In this document: positions 22,724 to 29,414 of the stretch, piece after piece
Numbering within the stretch: position 1 is the stretch's first letter
Layout of the letters: each line of letters starts with the position of its first letter
DNA from: Caballeronia temeraria
GTDB taxonomy: Bacteria; Pseudomonadota; Gammaproteobacteria; Burkholderiales; Burkholderiaceae
Length of the DNA: 64,000 nt
Reading direction: 5' to 3'
Assembly (NCBI RefSeq): GCF_001544795.2
Contig: NZ_FCOI02000001.1
Coordinates: 372,001-436,000, forward strand
Made by a program: the position numbers and the translations under genes
Notes under the pieces: generated by a model
What the model saw: only the letters and a program-made list of their open reading frames with translations
The model's database searches: none
Told to the model about the DNA's origin: nothing

Positions 22724-22859
22724 GAATTTCGAAACCGGAAGTGATGTGCGCGTTTGGCGCTTGCCGCGCGGGCTCGAAATACAGGCTCTCAGGTTCTAGC
22801 ACGGCCCTCGGAATGGCTAGAACTTTTAAGGCGCTACGGCAACGTAGCGCCTTTTTTTT
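22724..22859 (+). ncRNA. Candidate small RNA with intrinsic terminator
   Basis: In the 514-base gap between the IclR-type gene and the next minus-strand gene, no plus-strand protein gene precedes a very strong plus-strand terminator (22828-22859). Just before it is another hairpin with 8-base arms GTTCTAGC/GCTAGAAC (22792-22799 with 22816-22823). A possible promoter is TTGACT at 22689, 17-base spacer, AAAAAT at 22712, giving a transcript of about 136 bases. A 27-codon open frame (22716-22799) overlaps but begins inside the proposed -10, so this promoter would not express it. The 5' end is uncertain. Confidence 0.5.
22828..22859 (+). terminator. Strong orphan intrinsic terminator
   Basis: Perfect 10-base-pair stem AAGGCGCTAC/GTAGCGCCTT (22828-22837 with 22844-22853), 6-base loop, then an eight-T run continuing from the stem. 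Orientation is clearly plus; the minus-strand reading has only a poor tract. No annotated plus-strand gene ends before it. Confidence 0.9.
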
Positions 22860-23021
22860 CGTCCGTGCGTTCGCCACAATGCCTTGGCGCGAATATACCT
22901 GAAGGCGCGCGGGCCGCAGCGGACGACGCGCGCGGTGGTTGCACGGATGCCGGAAGGAAGAGGTGCAGCGGGGAAAGGAAGCGAACAGCACACGCGGCGC
23001 GAGGGCGCCGCGCGGGATGAA

Positions 23022-23330
23022 TCAATACAGGTCGGCGAATACGCGCGGCTGCTTGAGCAGGCGCTTGCCGCGCCCGATCCAGTAGAGTGCCGCGCAGACG
23101 AGCAACGCAGCGACCGCATAGACCACGAGCGGAGAAATGCGGTCGGGCGCAGGCGGACTCGTCGCGATGAGCAGGGCCGCCAGGAATGCCGCGCCCGCCT
23201 GATAGAAAGCGCGATGGGCGAGGTTGCGTCGCAGGCGGGGAGTCGTGAAGCGGGATGCGGGGGCGCGCGTGAACGGCTCGAAAAGCATCAGCCCGGCGGC
23301 CAGGGCGATAGCGACATTCATGAAAAGCAT
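23022..23330 (-). CDS. Small integral membrane protein, unknown function
   Basis: About 102 residues from the ATG at 23330 (MLFMNVAIALAAG); a second ATG three codons later is equally possible and neither has a good ribosome-binding site. Three hydrophobic segments are visible: the N-terminus (about 3-20), AFYQAGAAFLAALLIA (about 42-58) and SPLVVYAVAALLVCAALYWIGR (about 65-87), with an arginine-rich loop between the first two. The C-terminus is basic (GRGKRLLKQPR). I do not recognise the family. Upstream, on the same transcript side, lies a pentanucleotide tandem repeat. Confidence 0.6.
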   Translation of the reverse strand: MLFMNVAIALAAGLMLFEPFTRAPASRFTTPRLRRNLAHRAFYQAGAAFLAALLIATSPPAPDRISPLVVYAVAALLVCAALYWIGRGKRLLKQPRVFADLY

Positions 23331-23440
23331 CGTGCGAGACTTCGTGGAGGCTGAGGGACGCTGGCGAATATATGCGACCTGAAATTTTGCCAAAACCAGA
23401 AGTGTCTTAAATGTAGAGGGAAAGTTCTATTCCCTGCATT

Positions 23441-23473
23441 TGCGATGCGATGCGATGCGATGCGATGCGATGC
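23441..23473. repeat. Pentanucleotide tandem repeat (TGCGA)n
   Basis: Six full copies and a partial copy of TGCGA in a perfect array, in the 215-base gap between the DJ-1/PfpI gene and the small membrane protein, both minus strand. It lies about 110 bases upstream of the membrane-protein start. Because the unit is not a multiple of three, copy-number change in a translated region would shift frame; here it appears untranslated. Confidence 0.9.
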
Positions 23474-23545
23474 CGTTCCCATCGGCTTCGATCGAATGCT
23501 GGCGCGTCGTACGCGCGCCAGCGAGGTTCCCCTGCGATGCAAGGT

Positions 23546-24127
23546 TCAGAGTTCGATTCGTGTACCGAGCAGCGCGAGAAATTGCCTGATCCACGCCGGA
23601 TGAGCGGGCCATGCGGGCGCGGTGACGAAGTTGGCGTCGGTGATGGCGTCGTCGACGGCGATATCGGCGAAGGTCGCGCCCGCGAGCCGCACCTCCGGCG
23701 CGCATGCCGGATAGGCGGAAATGCGCCGTCCCTCGATCACGCCCGCCGCCGCGAGCAGCTGCGCGCCGTGGCAGACGGCGGCGATCGGCTTGTTCGCCTC
23801 CGCGAAGTGGCGCACCAGTTCCAGCACGCGATCGTTCAGGCGCAGATATTCCGGCGCGCGGCCGCCGGCGATGGCGAGCGCGTCATAACGGGCGGGATCG
23901 ACCTCGTCGAAGCTCGCGTTGAGCGTGAAGCGGTGGCCCGGCTTCTCGGTGTAAGTCTGGTCGCCTTCGAAATCGTGGATCGCCGTCTTAATGGTGTCGC
24001 CGCGCTGCTTGCCGGGGCACACCGCATCGACCGTATGGCCGACGGCCTGAAGCGCCTGGAACGGGACCATCGTTTCATAGTCCTCGGCGAAATCGCCGGT
24101 GAGAAAGAGAATCTTCTTGGCAGCCAT
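23546..24127 (-). CDS. DJ-1/PfpI family protein
   Basis: Flavodoxin-like glutamine-amidotransferase-type fold, 193 residues. The nucleophile elbow is [10 protein letters not shown] with Cys119 and His120, and the partner Glu15 is in GDFAEDYE; together they match the DJ-1/PfpI superfamily. Members act as glyoxalase III-type or deglycase-like enzymes, chaperones or peptidases, and the specific activity cannot be assigned here. The segment [15 protein letters not shown] is typical of the PfpI branch that forms hexamers. It is monocistronic on sequence evidence, with 177 bases of divergent spacer to the next gene. Confidence 0.88.
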   Translation of the reverse strand: MAAKKILFLTGDFAEDYETMVPFQALQAVGHTVDAVCPGKQRGDTIKTAIHDFEGDQTYTEKPGHRFTLNASFDEVDPARYDALAIAGGRAPEYLRLNDRVLELVRHFAEANKPIAAVCHGAQLLAAAGVIEGRRISAYPACAPEVRLAGATFADIAVDDAITDANFVTAPAWPAHPAWIRQFLALLGTRIEL

Positions 24128-24304
24128 CGCTAAACCTCGTCAGGGAATGGGGGGCGGATGCTCGATGCCGCGCGCCGGTTTCGCCGGTTGCGCCGCGCGG
24201 ATCAGTCTACTATCCGCGCGACGCCTCGCATGTGACAGCGCGAAGCGGCGTCGCACCGACAGCGTATGATGTGCGCCAGTTTCGAGATGAAGGAAGGTAA
24301 CACT

Positions 24305-24778
24305 ATGCAGATGACTCCCATCACCCGCATCGCGATGGCGCTGGCGGCGCTCGGCGTGCTGGCCGCGTGCGAGAAGCACGACGCAAGCGCGGGACAGGCC
24401 GCGAGCTCGTTCAACAACCTCGCGAGCCAGACGAGCCAGAAGTTGGATCAGGCCGCGAGCTACGTCGGCCAGAAGGTCGATGCCGCGAAGCAATCGGCGC
24501 AGCAGAACATCGACAACGCCGGCTCGATGCCGGATGTATCCGCGAGCAGCGTCGCCGCGACGGCGCGAGCGAACTTCGACAGCGCGGCGAGCGCCACGAA
24601 CGCCGCGATCACCAACGCCGCGAGCGCAACGGGCGCCGGCCTGCAGTCGGCGGGGCGCAAGTTGCAGGAATGGTCCGCGCAGCCGGGCGGCGCGTCGAAT
24701 CCGCAGGCGAGCGCGCAGGGTTCGGTCGCCGGGCCCACATCCGAATCCAGCGGCACGCGCACCGAGATGGACAAATAG
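24305..24778 (+). CDS. Ala-rich lipoprotein, unknown function
   Basis: 157 residues; the start at MQMTPITRIAMAL follows GAAGGAAGG at normal spacing. The lipobox LGVLAAC places the lipidated cysteine at residue 22. The mature part is almost entirely amphipathic, rich in Ala, Ser, Gln and Asn, with repeated helical phrases such as SQKLDQAASYVGQKVDAAKQ, and ends in a Ser/Gly/Thr tail. It resembles apolipoprotein-like helical proteins of the cell envelope, common in this group, but I cannot name it. An envelope-facing role beside the mechanosensitive channel downstream is conceivable, without direct support. Confidence 0.75.
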   Translation: MQMTPITRIAMALAALGVLAACEKHDASAGQAASSFNNLASQTSQKLDQAASYVGQKVDAAKQSAQQNIDNAGSMPDVSASSVAATARANFDSAASATNAAITNAASATGAGLQSAGRKLQEWSAQPGGASNPQASAQGSVAGPTSESSGTRTEMDK

Positions 24779-24904
24779 TGCCGGCATCGGCGTCAATCGT
24801 CTGAAAAATCAACGCGGAAAGACTTAACATTCGGTTACGTCCGCGTTGGGCGGCGTCTTTGTCACAGCCGCTAAACTGGCGGTCTTTCAGAAATCGAGAC
24901 TGTC

Positions 24905-27580
24905 ATGAAGTCACGCAAGCTCGCGCCTTTGCGCGCGGCGGCGTCTGTCGCGATCTCCTGGATGGCGGCGCTCGTGCCGTTCCGCGCCGCGCTCGCGCGC
25001 CATGCATCGCGCGCGTTTTCGCTTGCAATGCCATCGATGCTCGCCGCGCTGATTGCGTCGATCGCATTCGCTTCGCCTGCCGTCCAGGCCGCGCCGGCAC
25101 TCACGCTGCCCACGTTCCAGGAACTGATCACGCCGCCCGCGCCCGCGTCCGCGCCGGATGCCGCATCGGCGCCCGCCATGTCCGATGCCGAGATGCTGCG
25201 CTCGCTCGACACCATCATCGCGACGCTCGACAGCGACAAGCAGCGCGCCGCGCTCGTCGCGCAACTCAAGCATCTGCGCGATGCGAAGCGCGCCGCCGAT
25301 ACCACGGTTCCCGCATCCGCCGCCGCCGCGGCATCCGCGACGACGGACGCCACGTCGAGCGGCACGGCGGCCGCGAGCGCGCAGCCGACTTCGGGCGCGA
25401 CGACGTCCTCGGTCGTGGCGACGATGGCGCAGAACGCCGGCTTGCTCGGCGCGATCGCGTCCGGCCTCACCAACATCGAAGCCGACGTGAAGCGCGGCAA
25501 AACGCCGATCGCCTACTGGGGCGGGCGCTTCAACGCCGCCGGCAACGAGCTCTTCACGCTCGTCACGAGCCAGAGCCGCGAGCCGTTCGGCCGCACGCTC
25601 TTCAATTACTTCGCGACGCTCGTGGGCTGGGGCGCCTGCGCGATGGTGCTGGTCTATCTGCAGCGGCGCGTGCGGGCGCGCTATGGCGTCGAGATCGGTC
25701 TGCATTCGAATCCGACGACGCGCGAGCTGCTGCTCTTCACGCTGCGCCGCGTGGCGCCGTATCTCTTCGCGTTCCTCGCGGCGCTGACGTTCACGCACTA
25801 CATGCCGTTGTCGCTCGGCCGCACGCTCGCGATGGTCACCGCTTACGCGATCGTCGCGGGCGCGGTGTTCTCCGCGATCTGTCTCATCATGTTCTCGCTG
25901 TTCGGCTCGGCGCACCGGCGCGTCGCGGTGAATTTGCTGATCATCCGCGCGCGGCGGCTGCTGTTTCTGATCGGCACGCTCGGCGCGCTCGGCGATGCCG
26001 CCGCCAATTACGACGTCGCGCAGCAGCTCGGCACCAACCTTTCCGCGCTGATCTCGACGTGCGCGAACATGGGCGCGGCGGCCCTGACCGCGTATTTCGC
26101 GCTCGCGTTCCAGCGGCCGGTCGCGCATCTGATCCGCAGCCGCAGCTACGAGCAGCGCAACACGCGCAAGGCCGCGACCGAAACCTTCGAAGTGGTCGCG
26201 TCGCTGTGGCAGTTGCCGCTGTTGCTGCTCGCGTCGGCGTCGGTGGTGGCGACGCTGATGGGCATCGGCACCTCGGAAAACGTGCTGCAAATGGCGATCG
26301 CGACCGCGGGCCTGCTCGTCGTCGGGTTCTTTCTGTCGGCGATCGTCGTGCGCATCACGCGGCCGCGGTCGAAAAAGCCGCGCCGGCAATCGGCGTATGT
26401 GCGCAGACTCGTCAAGTTCGTCGGCACGATGATCGTGGTCGGCGTGTGGCTCGCGTTCCTCGAATTGTCGTCGCGTTTCTGGGGTTTCTCGCTCGCGCAT
26501 ATGGCCGAGGAGAGTGTCGCCGCGCGCGGCATCACGCACGCGGTCGCGATGATCGTGCTGACGTTCTTCATCGTCTGGCTGATCTGGATTCTCATCGATA
26601 CGGGCATTCAGGAAGCGCTGCGCCCCGATGCGCGGCGCGGCGGACGCGGCCCGAGCATGCGCGCCCGCACGATGCTGCCGCTCGTGCGCAACGTCGTGTT
26701 CGTGTTTCTGCTGACCGTCGCGGCGATCGTCACGGCGGCGAATCTCGGCCTGAACGTGACGCCGCTGCTCGCGGGCGCGGGCGTGATCGGCCTCGCGGTC
26801 GGCTTCGGCGCGCAGTCGCTCGTCGCGGATCTGATCACGGGGCTCTTCATCATCATCGAGGACACGATTTCGGTGGGCGATTCGATCGAGGTCGAAGGCG
26901 GCCATGCGGGCATCGTCGAGAGTCTGACGATACGCACCGTGCGCCTGCGCGACGGCCAGGGCGCGATCCACGCGATTCCGTTCTCGCAGATCAAGACGGT
27001 GAAGAACCTGTCGCGCGATTTCGCGTACGCGGTGTTCGAAGTGCGCGTGCCGTTCACGGCGGACGTCGACGAAGTCACGCAGATGATCCGCGAAGTCGGC
27101 TCGGAGCTATTGGACGATTTCCGCTACCGGATGGAGATGCTCGGTCCGGTCGAGGTCTGGGGACTGGACCGCTTCGATCCGAACTGGATGGTCGTGAAAG
27201 GGCAGATCAAGACGCGGCCTTTGCAGCAATGGAGCGTCGCGCGGGCGTTCAATCTGCGCATCAAGCGCAAGATGGACGAAGCCGGCATGGAGATTCCGGT
27301 GCCGCAGATGCACGTGCAGATGACACGCGACACGATGTCCGGCGCGGACGCCGAAGGGCGCGAGCGCGCGCGACGCATCTGGACGGGCGAGGCGCCGTCG
27401 CCGGTGGAAGAGGAAGAAGAGCTGGCCGCCGGTCCCGCATCGGCTGCGCGCGAGACGAAGATCGCGGCAGCCGCGGCGCGCGACCTGTCGCACGAACCGC
27501 AAGCCGCGCCGCCGCCGACCGATCAGTCCGTGCAGATACCGCCGCAGATTCCGACTGCGCCGGAGCCGGGGAAGGGCTGA
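24905..27580 (+). CDS. Large MscS-type mechanosensitive channel
   Basis: 891-residue member of the small-conductance mechanosensitive channel family with extended N-terminus. A signal-like hydrophobic stretch (about 35-60) precedes a Ser/Ala-rich periplasmic segment, then multiple membrane helices (about 225-620). The conserved channel core is near the C-terminal third: LLAGAGVIGLAVGFGAQSLV (pore helix), then LFIIIEDTISVGDSIEVEGG and the beta domain with RLRDGQGAIHAIPFSQIKTV. The C-terminus is an acidic then Pro/Ala-rich tail. It is most like the YbiO/large-MscS group. It should open on hypo-osmotic shock to release solutes. It is followed convergently, 19 bases later, by the thiol dioxygenase gene. 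Confidence 0.9.
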   Translation: MKSRKLAPLRAAASVAISWMAALVPFRAALARHASRAFSLAMPSMLAALIASIAFASPAVQAAPALTLPTFQELITPPAPASAPDAASAPAMSDAEMLRSLDTIIATLDSDKQRAALVAQLKHLRDAKRAADTTVPASAAAAASATTDATSSGTAAASAQPTSGATTSSVVATMAQNAGLLGAIASGLTNIEADVKRGKTPIAYWGGRFNAAGNELFTLVTSQSREPFGRTLFNYFATLVGWGACAMVLVYLQRRVRARYGVEIGLHSNPTTRELLLFTLRRVAPYLFAFLAALTFTHYMPLSLGRTLAMVTAYAIVAGAVFSAICLIMFSLFGSAHRRVAVNLLIIRARRLLFLIGTLGALGDAAANYDVAQQLGTNLSALISTCANMGAAALTAYFALAFQRPVAHLIRSRSYEQRNTRKAATETFEVVASLWQLPLLLLASASVVATLMGIGTSENVLQMAIATAGLLVVGFFLSAIVVRITRPRSKKPRRQSAYVRRLVKFVGTMIVVGVWLAFLELSSRFWGFSLAHMAEESVAARGITHAVAMIVLTFFIVWLIWILIDTGIQEALRPDARRGGRGPSMRARTMLPLVRNVVFVFLLTVAAIVTAANLGLNVTPLLAGAGVIGLAVGFGAQSLVADLITGLFIIIEDTISVGDSIEVEGGHAGIVESLTIRTVRLRDGQGAIHAIPFSQIKTVKNLSRDFAYAVFEVRVPFTADVDEVTQMIREVGSELLDDFRYRMEMLGPVEVWGLDRFDPNWMVVKGQIKTRPLQQWSVARAFNLRIKRKMDEAGMEIPVPQMHVQMTRDTMSGADAEGRERARRIWTGEAPSPVEEEEELAAGPASAARETKIAAAAARDLSHEPQAAPPPTDQSVQIPPQIPTAPEPGKG

Positions 27581-27599
27581 ACGACTTTCGGGCCTCGCT

Positions 27600-28199
27600 T
27601 CAGGCCGCGAGCAGATCGTTGACGTGCGTGGCGATCTGTTCGCCCGCGACGCCATAAATATGCAGCGAGACGGCGCGCGCGGTGGCATCGGCGGGATTGC
27701 CGAGCTGATGAATCGCGCCGCGCCCCGCATCCACATACGACACCGCGCCCGTCGCACGCGGATGACGCCGCGTCTGAACCGCGCGATGCTCGGCCGCGTC
27801 CCAGCGATAAAGCGTCTCGTCGAGCGTGCCTTCGATCACCGCATAGCCGCACCACGTCCGATGACCGTGCACCGGGCTTGCCTGCCCCGGCTCCCACACG
27901 AGCGCGGCGATCGCATAACGATTGAGCGGGTCGGCGGCGAGCAGATGGCGGCAATACTTCTGCGGATTGCTCACGCGCTGGTCGGGCCGCAGCACCCCTG
28001 GATCGGCGATCGCGCGTTGCAGCGCGAGGCGCACGCGCTCACCGAACGAGGCGCGCCGATCGGCTTCTGCGGCTGCGAACGCGGCATCGATTTCGACGCA
28101 CAGTTGTTCGAGCGCCGCGCTTCGCTGCGCGCAGGAATCCGAAGCCGGAAATTCCGGCGAAAAGGGCCGCGCGGGGCGGCTGACATGTTCGAGTCGCAT
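27600..28199 (-). CDS. Cysteine dioxygenase-type thiol dioxygenase
   Basis: Cupin non-heme iron enzyme of 199 residues that adds O2 to a small thiol, giving a sulfinate. The three iron ligands His111, His113 (PVHGHRTWCGYAVIEG) and His164 (GAIHQLGNPA) are present, as is the SLHIYG motif carrying the Ser-His-Tyr catalytic triad. Cys117 lies close to the ligand pair. Bacterial members act on cysteine or on 3-mercaptopropionate; the residues that decide cannot be read safely here. It is divergent from an Lrp-type regulator with Lrp boxes between, so amino-acid-responsive control of cysteine breakdown is a reasonable inference. Confidence 0.88.
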   Translation of the reverse strand: MRLEHVSRPARPFSPEFPASDSCAQRSAALEQLCVEIDAAFAAAEADRRASFGERVRLALQRAIADPGVLRPDQRVSNPQKYCRHLLAADPLNRYAIAALVWEPGQASPVHGHRTWCGYAVIEGTLDETLYRWDAAEHRAVQTRRHPRATGAVSYVDAGRGAIHQLGNPADATARAVSLHIYGVAGEQIATHVNDLLAA

Positions 28200-28250
28200 A
28201 GTGGAGGAACCGTCTCGTCGTGGTGGTCCGTTTGATCTATTTATACCGGC

Positions 28251-28278
28251 TTGCCTCCAGAATTAGTTTCCATATAAT
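28251..28278 (+). promoter_or_regulatory. Promoter of the Lrp-type gene
   Basis: TTGCCT (28251-28256), 16-base spacer and a perfect TATAAT (28273-28278), placing the start of transcription near 28285 and leaving a leader of about 40 bases before the ATG. The region is strikingly AT-rich against the surrounding DNA. Confidence 0.75.
28258..28272 (+). promoter_or_regulatory. Candidate Lrp box 1, inside the promoter spacer
   Basis: CAGAATTAGTTTCCA matches the E. coli Lrp consensus (YAGHAWATTWTDCTR) at 11 of 15 positions by eye. It occupies the spacer between -35 and -10, where binding would block RNA polymerase. Confidence 0.5.
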
Positions 28279-28298
28279 TCCGCTCGAACATCGAGAAA

Positions 28299-28313
28299 TA
28301 GAATAATTTCCTA
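28299..28313 (+). promoter_or_regulatory. Candidate Lrp box 2, in the leader
   Basis: TAGAATAATTTCCTA matches the Lrp consensus at 13 of 15 positions by eye and contains the inverted repeat GAAAT-N6-ATTTC just upstream. It lies 41 bases (about four helical turns) from box 1, 13 bases before the start codon. Confidence 0.6.
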
Positions 28314-28326
28314 TTAGGGGTGCAGC

Positions 28327-28800
28327 ATGGGAATGGACCTCATCGACCGAAAACTGCTCGAATTGCTGCAGCAGGACGTGACGATGCCCATCGCGGAACT
28401 CGCGCAACGTGTGAATCTGTCTCAGACGCCGTGCTGGAAACGCGTGCAGCGTCTGAAAGAGACGGGTGTGATCCGCGCGCAGGTGGCGTTGTGCGATCCG
28501 AAGAAGCTGGGCGTCGGCACGACCGTCTTCGTCGCGGTGCGCACCAACCAGCACACGCAGACGTGGGCAGACGATTTCACGCGCGCGGTCCGCGACATTC
28601 CGGAAGTGGTCGAGGTGTACCGGATGAGCGGCGAGACCGACTATCTGCTGCGCGTCGTGGTGTCGGATATCAACGATTACGACCGCGTGTACAAGCAGCT
28701 CATTCGCGCCGTGCCGCTCTATGACGTGAGTTCCAGTTTCGCGATGGAGCAGATCAAATATTCGACGGCGCTGCCGGTCAGGCCGACGCTCGAGCCTTGA
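28327..28800 (+). CDS. Lrp/AsnC-family transcriptional regulator
   Basis: 157 residues: an N-terminal helix-turn-helix (about 17-40, AELAQRVNLSQTPCWKRVQR) and a C-terminal RAM effector-binding domain (about 65-150, with VVEVYRMSGETDYLLRVVVS). The ATG at 28327 is preceded by AGGGG. Regulators of this kind bind amino acids and control a neighbouring catabolic gene; here the divergent cysteine dioxygenase-type gene is the obvious target, and two Lrp boxes around its own promoter point to autoregulation. Confidence 0.92.
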   Translation: MGMDLIDRKLLELLQQDVTMPIAELAQRVNLSQTPCWKRVQRLKETGVIRAQVALCDPKKLGVGTTVFVAVRTNQHTQTWADDFTRAVRDIPEVVEVYRMSGETDYLLRVVVSDINDYDRVYKQLIRAVPLYDVSSSFAMEQIKYSTALPVRPTLEP

Positions 28801-29158
28801 ACGACCGCGCGGCGCTCGCTTGCCGCGCGATGCGTGGTGCGTGGCACGCATAAAAGCGGCACGCATAAAAGAGAAGCCGCCCGGGCGGGCGGCTCAACAC
28901 GTCCGGTCACAAGGTATCCCGGGATTGCCCCTTGAAGCCCTTCCCGGGATCGGACGCGCATGGAATCGTCATTAGTATCGTCAATCGGACGAGCGGCGTT
29001 CAAGCGCGCGCGTGCAGCAGAGAATTTCGCGACCGGCGCGCGGGTTTCGAAACGACGCGAACCAACGTGCCCCGCGCTCGCCACCGCTCGCAATCCAACT
29101 GAAACCCAAGCCGGGTACCATAGCGGGTCCTTCCCGAAACGTTGCCACGAATCATTTC
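28801..29158. other. Gap after the Lrp-type gene
   Basis: 358 bases with no credible gene. It holds an 8-base-pair hairpin AGCCGCCC/GGGCGGCT with a 4-base loop at 28875-28894; the minus-strand side is followed by TCTCTTTTA, so it could terminate a minus-strand transcript, or loosely the Lrp gene on the plus strand. Two copies of the palindrome TCCCGGGA (near 28917 and 28945) flank a further 28 bases. Confidence 0.45.
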
Positions 29159-29380
29159 ATGACCCACGACCCTCGCGACCCGCGCCGCCCGCCCGGTATG
29201 CCGAAGAAGAATCCGACCCGCGCCGTCAGTGTGTTTATCGTCGTCGTGGTGCTGATCGTGATCGGCACGATTCTCTTCAACGCGATCCGCGAAAAGCGCG
29301 AGTTCGACGAGCAAAACGCCCAGCCATCCGCCGCGAGCGACGTGCGGCCCGCGATGCCCGCCGTCGGCGCTTCACAGTAA
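29159..29380 (+). CDS. Small single-pass membrane protein
   Basis: 73 residues from MTHDPRDPRRPPGMPKKNP. A basic, proline-rich N-terminus precedes one strong membrane segment (about 24-43, VSVFIVVVVLIVIGTILFNA) followed by a charged REKREFDE and a Ser/Ala/Pro tail, so the N-terminus is probably cytoplasmic. No recognised domain and only a weak ribosome-binding site. It converges on the FUSC gene, 34 bases away. Similar short proteins are found in this bacterial group; function unknown. Confidence 0.6.
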   Translation: MTHDPRDPRRPPGMPKKNPTRAVSVFIVVVVLIVIGTILFNAIREKREFDEQNAQPSAASDVRPAMPAVGASQ

Positions 29381-29414
29381 ATTCGCAGCAAATTCGCAGT
29401 CAAGACAGCGGCAG

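Noticed and set aside
22716..22799. 27-codon frame as a leader peptide for attenuation
   Set aside because: There is no plus-strand gene after the terminator for it to regulate, and the proposed promoter would start after its ATG. Kept only as a remark under the candidate small RNA.
23441..23473. TGCGA array as a CRISPR-like element
   Set aside because: The unit is 5 bases with no spacers; it is a simple tandem repeat.
28861..28894. Strong terminator after the Lrp-type gene
   Set aside because: The hairpin is good but the plus-strand side has no T tract; only the minus-strand side is weakly T-rich, where no obvious transcript ends.
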